Below are positions 44,789 to 52,316 of a DNA stretch of 64,000 nucleotides, one piece after another. The notes under the pieces were generated by a model. It searched no databases, was not told the DNA's origin, and saw only the letters and a list, made by a program, of their open reading frames with translations. The stretch is from Ruminococcus sp. Lineage in GTDB: Bacteria; Bacillota; Clostridia; Oscillospirales; Ruminococcaceae. Made by a program: the position numbers and the translations under genes. Numbering within the stretch: position 1 is the stretch's first letter; every line of letters begins with the position of its first letter. The stretch is from positions 56,433 through 120,432 of the forward strand of contig JAEEVL010000009.1 in the NCBI GenBank assembly GCA_016290875.1, given 5' to 3'.

Positions 44789-44805
44789 CCAATTTCTGAT
44801 ATAAT
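44777..44805 (+). promoter_or_regulatory. Promoter of tRNA-Leu
   Basis: TTGACA (44777-44782), 17-nt spacer, TATAAT (44800-44805), all consensus. Confidence 0.9.
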
Positions 44806-44835
44806 ATTAAAGCAGTCAACCGATGACTGCAAAAT

Positions 44836-44920
44836 GCGAGTGTGCTGGAATAGGCAGACAGGCACGTTTGAGGGGCGTGTGTCGAGAGACGTATGGGTTC
44901 AAGTCCCATTACTCGCACCA
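44836..44920 (+). tRNA. tRNA-Leu (anticodon GAG)
   Basis: An 85-nt tRNA with acceptor GCGAGTG pairing with TACTCGC, a long class II variable arm typical of leucine tRNAs, the T-loop GGTTCAAGTCC and an encoded CCA end. The anticodon stem CACGT/GCGTG encloses TTGAGGG, so the anticodon is GAG, reading CUC and CUU codons. It has its own promoter and terminator. Confidence 0.93.
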
Positions 44921-44950
44921 AAGACCTATCGTGAATACGATAGGTCTTTT
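44921..44950 (+). terminator. Terminator of tRNA-Leu
   Basis: GACCTATCG (44923-44931), 6-nt loop, CGATAGGTC (44938-44946), then TTTT. Confidence 0.93.
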
Positions 44951-44998
44951 GTTGTATATGGAAGTGTAGCTGCTCCGTTTTGAGAGCAGCTATTTTTA

Positions 44999-45226
44999 TT
45001 ATAGTTGAAAAATATCGTCGTAACTGACTTTTAATATATTTTTAAGCAGGATTATCTCGTCAGGATAGAGGTGACGCTGCCCGACTTCAATTTTTGCAAG
45101 GGCGCTTCGAGTTATGTCACAGCCATTTACTTGCAAACGAGCAGAGAGCATCTCTTGCGTAATACCGGCTTTTTCACGCAGTATGCGAATGTTGTTGCCA
45201 ACTGCCTTTTCAATGTCTTTGTTCAT
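44999..45226 (-). CDS. Xre-family transcriptional regulator
   Basis: A 75-residue helix-turn-helix (HTH_3) protein. The DNA-binding segment runs through NIRILREKAGITQEMLSARLQ and SALAKIEVGQRHLYPDE. I chose ATG 45226 because GGAGG precedes it at 11 nt; the longer frame would cross the operator region. It is divergent from a small membrane-protein gene, and two matching inverted repeats lie between them, so it probably represses both. The pair sits directly downstream of tRNA-Leu. Confidence 0.85.
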   Translation of the reverse strand: MNKDIEKAVGNNIRILREKAGITQEMLSARLQVNGCDITRSALAKIEVGQRHLYPDEIILLKNILKVSYDDIFQL

Positions 45227-45250
45227 AATATACAAATCCTCCGTAAAAAG

Positions 45251-45274
45251 TTTTGCACCTGAATAAGTGCAAAA
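45251..45274. promoter_or_regulatory. Operator 1 of the Xre islet
   Basis: TTTTGCACCT (45251-45260) and AAGTGCAAAA (45265-45274) form an inverted repeat with one mismatch, on the Xre side of the divergent promoters. It shares its half-site TTGCACCT with operator 2. Confidence 0.75.
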
Positions 45275-45278
45275 TATA

Positions 45279-45307
45279 TTGACTTTATTATAGACGTATG
45301 TTATAAT
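45279..45307 (+). promoter_or_regulatory. Promoter of the small membrane-protein gene
   Basis: TTGACT (45279-45284), 17-nt spacer, TATAAT (45302-45307). It lies between the two operators, and operator 2 covers the expected start point. Confidence 0.8.
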
Positions 45308-45311
45308 AAAA

Positions 45312-45331
45312 TTGCACCTAAATAGGTGCAA
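45312..45331. promoter_or_regulatory. Operator 2 of the Xre islet
   Basis: TTGCACCTA (45312-45320) and TAGGTGCAA (45323-45331) form a perfect inverted repeat with a 2-bp centre, placed directly after the -10 box, as expected for a repressor site. Confidence 0.82.
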
Positions 45332-45358
45332 AACTCGCACAACAAGGAGGAATCAATT

Positions 45359-45619
45359 ATGGCTAATAGAATAAGACGAGTAACATCCCAAAGAGAATTT
45401 GAACAAGTCATTGATGATTTTGTTACCACTGGTTACAAAATTGAGTCAAGAGGAGAGAACAACGCTCTGCTGAAAAAGTATAAGAAAAAGAATCATGGAT
45501 TGGTTGCTCTTTTAACGATTTGGTGGACCTGCGGAATTGGTAATCTGATTTATGCCTTTATTCCAGCAAAAGTAGATGACGAAGTTTTGGTTAAGCTTGA
45601 ATTGCCTACGAATGGCTAA
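45359..45619 (+). CDS. Small membrane protein divergent from Xre regulator
   Basis: An 86-residue basic protein with one hydrophobic segment (about 52-70, GLVALLTIWWTCGIGNLIYAF) near the C-terminus. I do not recognise a function; similar short proteins with a soluble N-terminus and one or two helices occur beside phage-type regulators. ATG 45359 is preceded by AAGGAGG. Control by the adjacent Xre protein is inferred from the operators. A terminator follows at 45652. Confidence 0.65.
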   Translation: MANRIRRVTSQREFEQVIDDFVTTGYKIESRGENNALLKKYKKKNHGLVALLTIWWTCGIGNLIYAFIPAKVDDEVLVKLELPTNG

Positions 45620-45651
45620 TAATCAATGCTATTCCCTAATAACATAATACC

Positions 45652-45696
45652 GGTGGAAGCTCGCGTTCTTATGAATGTGGGCTTTCGCCATTTTTT
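45652..45696 (+). terminator. Terminator of the small membrane-protein gene
   Basis: GGTGGAAGCTC (45652-45662) pairs with GGGCTTTCGCC (45679-45689), including three G-U pairs, followed by six T. Confidence 0.7.
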
Positions 45697-45735
45697 ATGG
45701 ATGAGATAAAAAATCCTCCTATTCAAGTAGACCTT

Positions 45736-45762
45736 AAAAGGCTGTACCATCGCGGTACAGCC
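45736..45762 (-). terminator. Terminator of spoIVA
   Basis: Minus strand GGCTGTACC (45762-45754), 5-nt loop, GGTACAGCC (45748-45740), then TTTT. Confidence 0.8.
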
Positions 45763-45768
45763 GGTTAT

Positions 45769-47244
45769 TTATAATATAAAGCATATAAGCCCTGAGCAGC
45801 CGTCATTGATGACACGTTCGAGAGTCTCCTGCAATTTCAGCCGTGCTTCTACGGGCATTTTGTAAAGCTTTGTGTGTAGTCCTTCATTGACGAGGTCATG
45901 GAGTGATTTCCCGAAGATATTGGACTCCCATATTTTTGTTGGATCATCGTCAAAGCCGTCGAGCAGATACATCACAAGCTCCTCGGACTGCCGCTCCGTA
46001 CCGACTATCGGACTGATAGTGGTGTTGATGTTGGCTTTCATCAGATGTATCGAGGGGGCGGAGGCTTTAAGTTTGACTCCGTATTTGCCGCCCTGACGGA
46101 TTATTCGCGGCTCTTCAAGGGAAAGCTCTTCAAGTTCCGGCATAACGATGCCGTAGCCGGTTGCTTCGACCTCAGCGAGTGCCGGTTCTATTCGCTGATA
46201 CTTGCGGCGTATCTCGTTAAGCTCCATAAGCAGCGGCATGAGGTCGCTTTCGCTCTCGATTTCTATGCCGGTAGTCTCACCGAGTATCTTGTAAAACAAA
46301 CTGCTGTCGAGCTCTGCGGTGATGGTCACAGAGCCTTTGCCGAGGTCTATCGCCGTGACTCCGGCGCTGACTACGTGCGGACACGCTGACATGGCTTCTG
46401 CGGCGGAAGCGGCTTCACGGACGATGTGTATATCCTTTGCGGCTTCACGGATACAGTCGAGTATCTCCGAACGCAGCCAATGACCTTTTTCGAGACTGTT
46501 TATCCAGCGTGCTGTTCGGATGTTTATCTCCTTGATAGGGAACGAGAAGAGAACCTCGCGGATTATGCCGCGTATGTCTTCTTCCTCAAGGTCAAGGCAG
46601 TTCACAGGGAGAACTTTTGCATCATAGCGTTCGGTGAGTTCTGCGGCGAGAGTTCGTGCTTCCGGTGAATCAGGTTCGATAGTGTTCATTATTACGATGA
46701 AAGGCTTTCCGAGTTCTTTCAGCTCGCGGATAACTCGTTCCTCACACTCGGCGTACTCGCTGCGGGGAATGTCAGATATAGAACCGTCTGTTGTTATGAC
46801 AAGTCCTATCGTGGAATGGTCTGTGATGACCTTCTGTGTACCTATCTCAGCCGCCATATTGAACGGTATCTCTTCGTCAAACCACGAAGTCATGACCATA
46901 CGCGGCTGTTCATTCTCTATATAGCCGAGGGAACTTGGAACTATGTAGCCTACACAGTCGATGAGCCGGACATTGAAGGCAGCTCCGTCTCCGAGATCAA
47001 CCTCAACAGCTTCTTCGGGAATGAATTTGGGTTCGGTGGTCATTATAGTCTTTCCGGCGGCGGACTGCGGGAGCTCGTCGAGAGCACGTTCGCGTTTGAA
47101 TTCGCTCCGGATATTGGGAATGACCAGTGATTCCATAAAGCGTTTTATGAAAGTCGATTTTCCGGTGCGCACAGGGCCAACGACGCCGATGTATATGTCG
47201 CCGCCTGTGCGTTCGGCGATATTGCTGTATATATCTTTAACCAT
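45769..47244 (-). CDS. spoIVA: Stage IV sporulation protein A
   Basis: A 491-residue ATPase that polymerises on the forespore surface as the base of the spore coat. The Walker A motif GPVRTGKSTFIKRFM and the Cys-containing C-terminus (GCSGLICFIL) match SpoIVA, whose length is about 490. It lies 31 bp downstream of a SipL-like gene, and SipL is the known SpoIVA partner in Clostridioides. Its presence shows that at least part of the sporulation programme is retained. Confidence 0.93.
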   Translation of the reverse strand: MVKDIYSNIAERTGGDIYIGVVGPVRTGKSTFIKRFMESLVIPNIRSEFKRERALDELPQSAAGKTIMTTEPKFIPEEAVEVDLGDGAAFNVRLIDCVGYIVPSSLGYIENEQPRMVMTSWFDEEIPFNMAAEIGTQKVITDHSTIGLVITTDGSISDIPRSEYAECEERVIRELKELGKPFIVIMNTIEPDSPEARTLAAELTERYDAKVLPVNCLDLEEEDIRGIIREVLFSFPIKEINIRTARWINSLEKGHWLRSEILDCIREAAKDIHIVREAASAAEAMSACPHVVSAGVTAIDLGKGSVTITAELDSSLFYKILGETTGIEIESESDLMPLLMELNEIRRKYQRIEPALAEVEATGYGIVMPELEELSLEEPRIIRQGGKYGVKLKASAPSIHLMKANINTTISPIVGTERQSEELVMYLLDGFDDDPTKIWESNIFGKSLHDLVNEGLHTKLYKMPVEARLKLQETLERVINDGCSGLICFIL

Positions 47245-47275
47245 ACTCTGCTCCTTACATTGTTATTGCTGATCA

Positions 47276-48829
47276 TCAGGTGACTATCGGTATCAGCAGC
47301 ATACCGCCGCTTTCAAGGCGGTCGCCGTTGAGTTCGTTTTCCTCCATTATCGCGCGGACACTTGTGCTGTAACGCTTGGCGATGTTCCACACATCTTCGT
47401 CGGGGACTCCGAAATACAGCTTTATTGCATAGTCGCCGTCCCGTGTCTTTCTTGCGGAATCATCGACGTTCAGAGAAGTAACAGCTTTAAGTGAAGCTGA
47501 GCCCGAAACGGATATATCTGCCGCGATGTCTGCCTTTGCTGTGAGAACTCCGTCAGATGAGATGTTGTAAGAGACCTCTTTGGTGCTTATCTCTGCGGAA
47601 ACTGCAGAACCGCTGATGTCGTCGCCGATCACGATAGTCTCTTCAAAAGCCTCGTCTTTGTCCGGCATAGAGATCATTCCGGCAGAGTCACGGACGATCA
47701 TGGAATAGGTGAGCATACCGCTGATAATTACGGATACTCCGTCTTCTCCGGTGCGTGTGTTGATGTTCTTGGGAGTACACCACACGGAGTATATCGTTTC
47801 AGGTACGGAGTCGCCCTCAGCGAGCTTTGCGGTATGGCGAAATCCCTCGCTGTATGATGTGGGAAGCTGTTCAGCGTGTATCTCGGAGAGTTCAACGCTG
47901 CATGGGTACACAGTCGAGTAAGCGTCAGCGGCTACCATTATATCGGCATTTTTGACGGCACGGCAGGCAAGGCGTATCTCGGCTTCACAGCGCAGGGCGC
48001 GGTTTTCGCCGGTCTTTCCGGCAGTCGGAGTTATCTCACAGGTCACGACTTCGGGAGATATCCTGCATATGAAAGTTTCATCTATGCCGTCAATATCGAT
48101 TATCTGACTGTAAGGTATAGTGAAGCTCATTGCTTCAACCGAGCCTTTTTCGCCCTTTTCACAGGAATAAAGAACATCAGCTTTTAGTTCGCCTTTTGCG
48201 AGGAGCTTTCCGGAAATGAGCTTCTGTTCGTACTCTTTTACAGTGCAGCGGCTGCTGATGATGTTTGCTACTGACGGCTGTGCGGCTGAAAGCTCTGCCT
48301 CTTCACTTACACGGAGCTGTTTGTCGGCTGAGAGCTTTTTTGCCGCATAGCGCAGGGGAACTCTCTTGACCTGCATATTCATTCCAACTGCATCTGATAT
48401 CACTTCCTGCTGTGACTGGCAGGTCACTGAAGCTTTTACGGATACAGCTCCGCGCAGGTCAAGTCTACGCTTGTTGACCGCGCGGAAGTTGATATGGTCG
48501 GCTTTGGGAACGAGGAGTACCTCAGGAGATATACAGTCAGAGCCGAGGTCAACTGTTTTCTGAAAATCCTGTGTCTGTGTTACCGAGCGGAGAACGCTGT
48601 CGCCCTCGCCGCAGTAGAGTATGCTGATGCCGCAGTGAAGTTCGTAGGATAGCTTATCTCCGCTGACCGTCCAGCCGGTTATCACGGGCGTTACTTCGCA
48701 GCGTATAAGGCGGAAGATATCGGGGTAATAGTCCGGGAGTATGTAGTCCAGTTCAATCGGCTGTTCCTGTACTCCGTCGTATATGCTGACGGCGGCAGGT
48801 ATGGTTTCTCTGCTTATTTTAAGATCCAT
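47276..48829 (-). CDS. sipL: SipL-like spore coat morphogenesis protein (DUF3794 + LysM)
   Basis: A 517-residue protein with repeated DUF3794 (SPOCS) domains (about 1-450) and a C-terminal LysM domain (about 468-516, DEDVWNIAKRYSTSVRAIMEEN). This is the layout of SipL in Clostridioides difficile, where the LysM domain binds SpoIVA. Being directly upstream of spoIVA supports the same role. A SpoVID or SafA role is less likely given the domain layout. RBS AAGGAGG precedes the ATG. No clear sigma-A promoter is seen upstream; a mother-cell sigma factor would be expected. Confidence 0.85.
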   Translation of the reverse strand: MDLKISRETIPAAVSIYDGVQEQPIELDYILPDYYPDIFRLIRCEVTPVITGWTVSGDKLSYELHCGISILYCGEGDSVLRSVTQTQDFQKTVDLGSDCISPEVLLVPKADHINFRAVNKRRLDLRGAVSVKASVTCQSQQEVISDAVGMNMQVKRVPLRYAAKKLSADKQLRVSEEAELSAAQPSVANIISSRCTVKEYEQKLISGKLLAKGELKADVLYSCEKGEKGSVEAMSFTIPYSQIIDIDGIDETFICRISPEVVTCEITPTAGKTGENRALRCEAEIRLACRAVKNADIMVAADAYSTVYPCSVELSEIHAEQLPTSYSEGFRHTAKLAEGDSVPETIYSVWCTPKNINTRTGEDGVSVIISGMLTYSMIVRDSAGMISMPDKDEAFEETIVIGDDISGSAVSAEISTKEVSYNISSDGVLTAKADIAADISVSGSASLKAVTSLNVDDSARKTRDGDYAIKLYFGVPDEDVWNIAKRYSTSVRAIMEENELNGDRLESGGMLLIPIVT

Positions 48830-48958
48830 AGGGGAACCTCCTTGAATAATGCTTTGTAATATGATATTCGCTTATAAGTACAAGTATTCCGGAAGGTAAT
48901 AAAGAAACACATTTTATCAATTTAAATATTGTTATAATATAATTGATTTAGAAAAGGC

Positions 48959-48987
48959 TTGAAATCGTTGAAAAGGCGTGTTATAAT
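48959..48987 (+). promoter_or_regulatory. Promoter of the GH5 gene
   Basis: TTGAAA (48959-48964), 17-nt spacer, TATAAT (48982-48987). The leader contains a hairpin using GCCGG and CCGGC around 49020-49043. Confidence 0.65.
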
Positions 48988-49067
48988 AATAGTATTATTT
49001 TCAATTGGTTAATATATGCCGGATCAGGTAAGGAGTTACCGGCAGACATCTATGTGAAAGGATCATT

Positions 49068-51176
49068 ATGGGTACTAAGAGAATACTGGCTTTTGTGTCA
49101 GCCGCACTCCTTGCGGCAGCTTCCGCCGGATGCGGCAGCAGCAAAAGCTCCAATAAAGAAAGAGAACATTCAACTCTGGATATGTCCGTCGACACCGTTG
49201 GTGGGGGAACTGCTGCTCAGACAGAGAGCGGCGAAGAAACAACGGCTGCCGCTGAGACTACCGCTCCGCCTGCAACTAAGCACGTAAGTCCTGTTGAAAA
49301 AGTTTCCGCTGTCTGCAATACGCAGTTCAATGTGGATACTGTGATACAGCGTGCAGACGGCAGCAACACTTTAAAGATACCGCTCGCTGAGTTCATTGAG
49401 CCCGGCGACGAGATCACTTCATTCACTTTTACTATCTATCCGGGTGACGGCGCGAGCAATATCGGTACTTTCAAGGGCGGATGCGGAATATCCGTCACGG
49501 AAGACTGCTCCGCAGCTACCGATGAGGGTTGGTATCAGTCAGCTGATTTCTCAGTCGCTACCGAAGGCGCCTACGGAGAGATAACATGGAACGTACCGGC
49601 GGAGATAAGAAGCAGCATATCTCCGGAAGGAGAAGTCCTGTTCGGCTACTGGTGGGGAAATGTCACCAGCCTCAGGGTAGAGAGTGCCGTATGTACATAT
49701 ACGCGTACGCGTGATGTGCCGGTTGACGGAACAGTTTCCAAGGAAATAGGTGAAAGCGTTGAATACAGCGCAGCAGACAATACAGTGAAGATACCTACTG
49801 CCGGATTCCTGCCGGAAAATGCAGTGCCGGAGGTCGTGGTGTATGACATAAGCTCAGGAGGAGACCTCAAAAAGTTCACTGGAGCTTTTATGTATGAATC
49901 TTCAGCAGGTAAGTATCAGTCACCTGATACAGCAGTATTTACCGGAGATTCATCACTTTCACTCACATGGTTCGTGCCTGATGATGTGAAAAATTGTATT
50001 GCAGAGGATGGTGCACTTGTGCTTGGATACTGGTGGAGCAAGCAGCCTTCCGTGAAGGTGGATTCCGTCACGGTGAAATACAGTCAGGGCGACGGCACAG
50101 TAAGCAAACCTGCCCCAAAGGCAGAAACAACTACTGAGCCTGTCACAAAGGCTGAAAAAGAAAAATCAAGCAGCAGCTTCAGAAGCGCTGCACAGATAAT
50201 CAGCGAGATAAAGGTCGGCTGGAATCTCGGAAACACCCTTGAATGCTATGATTACAAGGAGTGGACAACAGATGCCGAGACAGCATGGGGAAACCCGGCA
50301 ACGACCAAGGATATGATAAAGTCCGTAAAGTCGGCAGGCTTCAATGCTGTACGTATCCCTGCAACATGGGGCGAGCATATGAGCGGTTCGACTATCGATA
50401 AAGCATGGCTCGACAGAGTTCAGACGGTTGTCGATTATGCATATAACGAGGATCTCTTCGTCATACTGAATATGCATCACGATGACTATGTATGGTTCAG
50501 ACCGAACGAAAGCGAATATGCTGCCTGCAGCGAAAAGCTCAAGAGCATATGGACTCAGATATGCAGCAGATTCGGTGATTATGGTGACAGACTCTTATTC
50601 GAGGGTATGAATGAACCCCGAACAGTCGGCAGTTCAGCCGAGTGGAGCGGCGGTACTCCTGCGGAGCGCAAGGTCATAAACAAGTATGAACAGGATTTTG
50701 TTGATACTGTTCGTAAGTCCGGAGGAAACAATGCTGAGCGTACACTTATAGTCACAACTTATGCGGCATCTGCCGAGACAGCTGCTCTCAACGACGCAGT
50801 TGTGCCGAACGGCGGAAATATCGCTATATCAGTACATTACTACGCACCGTGGAAATTTGTCAACGGTTCTGACAAGAGCTTCGGTGACAGTCAGAAAAAT
50901 GAGCTTGCTGGCAAATTCAGCGAGCTGAAGAGCAAATTCGCTGACAAGGGCACACCTGTTATCATCGGCGAGTTCGGCTGCTTTGCGGCTGCTGACGAGG
51001 CTACACGTTCGCAGTACTATCAGTACTATGTATCAGAAGCCAAGAAGAACGGTATCAAGTGCTTTGTATGGGACAACGGTATCTTCAGCGGCGATGACAG
51101 CTACGGTCTCTTCCACAGAGAAGCTCTCAGCTGGGAGAACGGTATACTCAACGGCGTTATGAACGGCGCAAAATAA
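49068..51176 (+). CDS. Lipid-anchored GH5 endoglucanase with two N-terminal carbohydrate-binding-like modules
   Basis: A 702-residue lipoprotein with lipobox SAGC (Cys about 23) and a Ser/Thr/Ala-rich spacer. Two related beta-rich modules (about 78-220 and 225-345) each end in a GYWW...VxxxY pattern and look like carbohydrate-binding modules. The catalytic domain is glycoside hydrolase family 5 (about 370-702): VGWNLGNTLE, VRIPATWGEHM, NMHHDDY, acid/base Glu516 in EGMNEP, and nucleophile Glu635 in IIGEFG. There is no dockerin, so it acts at the membrane surface outside the cellulosome, probably on beta-glucan fragments. A terminator follows. Confidence 0.88.
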   Translation: MGTKRILAFVSAALLAAASAGCGSSKSSNKEREHSTLDMSVDTVGGGTAAQTESGEETTAAAETTAPPATKHVSPVEKVSAVCNTQFNVDTVIQRADGSNTLKIPLAEFIEPGDEITSFTFTIYPGDGASNIGTFKGGCGISVTEDCSAATDEGWYQSADFSVATEGAYGEITWNVPAEIRSSISPEGEVLFGYWWGNVTSLRVESAVCTYTRTRDVPVDGTVSKEIGESVEYSAADNTVKIPTAGFLPENAVPEVVVYDISSGGDLKKFTGAFMYESSAGKYQSPDTAVFTGDSSLSLTWFVPDDVKNCIAEDGALVLGYWWSKQPSVKVDSVTVKYSQGDGTVSKPAPKAETTTEPVTKAEKEKSSSSFRSAAQIISEIKVGWNLGNTLECYDYKEWTTDAETAWGNPATTKDMIKSVKSAGFNAVRIPATWGEHMSGSTIDKAWLDRVQTVVDYAYNEDLFVILNMHHDDYVWFRPNESEYAACSEKLKSIWTQICSRFGDYGDRLLFEGMNEPRTVGSSAEWSGGTPAERKVINKYEQDFVDTVRKSGGNNAERTLIVTTYAASAETAALNDAVVPNGGNIAISVHYYAPWKFVNGSDKSFGDSQKNELAGKFSELKSKFADKGTPVIIGEFGCFAAADEATRSQYYQYYVSEAKKNGIKCFVWDNGIFSGDDSYGLFHREALSWENGILNGVMNGAK

Positions 51177-51185
51177 GCATTATCA

Positions 51186-51212
51186 GGGACGATGACAGCA
51201 TCGTCCCTTTTT
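51186..51212 (+). terminator. Terminator of the GH5 gene
   Basis: GGGACGATG (51186-51194), ACAG loop, CATCGTCCC (51199-51207), then TTTTT. Confidence 0.93.
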
Positions 51213-51339
51213 GTTTGGATGAAATGTGGGCGTTAGCTGCATATCTGACTTAATAATGTCTGTTTTGGGCAGTATCAACATTACGGGCGGTCAAAATTCG
51301 TGATAATCGACAAATATTGAATCTGACAATAATATTAAC

Positions 51340-51368
51340 TTCACTTTTTTTAACTGATATGTTATAAT
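51340..51368 (+). promoter_or_regulatory. Possible promoter of the HAD hydrolase gene
   Basis: TTCACT (51340-51345), 17-nt spacer, TATAAT (51363-51368). The -35 box is weak. Confidence 0.5.
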
Positions 51369-51418
51369 AGCATTATGAGTAACTTTACGCTGTTGACACA
51401 GGAGGTGTATCTGCGGTA

Positions 51419-52240
51419 ATGAAAACGCTATATGTTTCGGATCTTGACGGTACGCTCCTCGGCCCGGAAGCTGAGATAACGCAGTTTACCCGTGACACGC
51501 TCAACAAGCTCTGTGCAGAAGGGATTGATTTTACTTTTGCGACAGCAAGGTCGATATATTCAGCTCTTCCGCTTACTGAGGAGCTCGGTATCAATGTCCC
51601 GTGCATCCTTATGAACGGAGTAAGCATTTATGACATTCAAAACCAGAGATACGTAAAGAATGAGTACATACCTGTTGAAGCGTCTGCCGCTGTGCTTAGA
51701 GCATTCGAGGCGAATAACGTTCGCTGCTTTATGTACAGGATAAACGATGACGGTCTGCTCGTGTGCTACTACTCAGAAATAACGACAAAAGTTATGAGGA
51801 GCTTTGCAGAATCCAGAAAGAAGCAATACCTCAAGCCGTTTGAACAATGTAAGCGCCTTATCGATAAGGCAGACGGCAATACCGTCTACTTCACTACGAC
51901 TGGTCCGCGGGATGTACTTCTGCCGGTCAAGGAAGAAATTGAAAAGATAGACGGCGTTGACTGCGCTTTCTACCTCGACATCTACAACGGCGAATGGTAT
52001 CTCGAGGTATTCTCTCACAGAGCCTCGAAGTACAACGCAGTAAAGTTCCTGCGTGAAAACTACGGCTTTGAAAAGGTGGTCGCTTTCGGAGACAATCTCA
52101 ACGATCTTCCGATGTTTGAAGCGGCTGATGTCAGGATTGCTGTCGGTAATGCAAGGGACGAGCTAAAGGCTGCCGCTGATGCAATTATCGGTACTAATGC
52201 TGAGGACGGCGTTTCAAGGTGGCTTATTGAAAATCATTGA
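51419..52240 (+). CDS. Cof-type HAD phosphatase
   Basis: A 273-residue hydrolase of the HAD superfamily, Cof/YidA type. Motif I is SDLDGTLLG with the nucleophilic Asp near residue 10, and motif IV is FGDNLNDLPMF. A C2-type cap domain lies between them. Typical substrates are sugar phosphates or pyridoxal phosphate, but this copy's substrate cannot be told from sequence. GGAGG is about 13 nt upstream of the ATG, a long spacing. Confidence 0.88.
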   Translation: MKTLYVSDLDGTLLGPEAEITQFTRDTLNKLCAEGIDFTFATARSIYSALPLTEELGINVPCILMNGVSIYDIQNQRYVKNEYIPVEASAAVLRAFEANNVRCFMYRINDDGLLVCYYSEITTKVMRSFAESRKKQYLKPFEQCKRLIDKADGNTVYFTTTGPRDVLLPVKEEIEKIDGVDCAFYLDIYNGEWYLEVFSHRASKYNAVKFLRENYGFEKVVAFGDNLNDLPMFEAADVRIAVGNARDELKAAADAIIGTNAEDGVSRWLIENH

Positions 52241-52255
52241 TAAACTGATGAAAAC

Positions 52256-52275
52256 AACGGCGCAAACCGCCGTTT
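52256..52275 (+). terminator. Terminator after the HAD gene
   Basis: AACGGCG (52256-52262), 5-nt loop, CGCCGTT (52268-52274); only a short T-run follows, so it may be leaky. Confidence 0.55.
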
Positions 52276-52316
52276 ACATAATATGGTAATCATAACACGA
52301 AAGGAAATACATAAAA

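Noticed and set aside
48830..48900. Sigma-E or sigma-K promoter before sipL
   Set aside because: CATATTAC-like sequence is present, but neither the -10 nor the -35 matches well enough to claim it.
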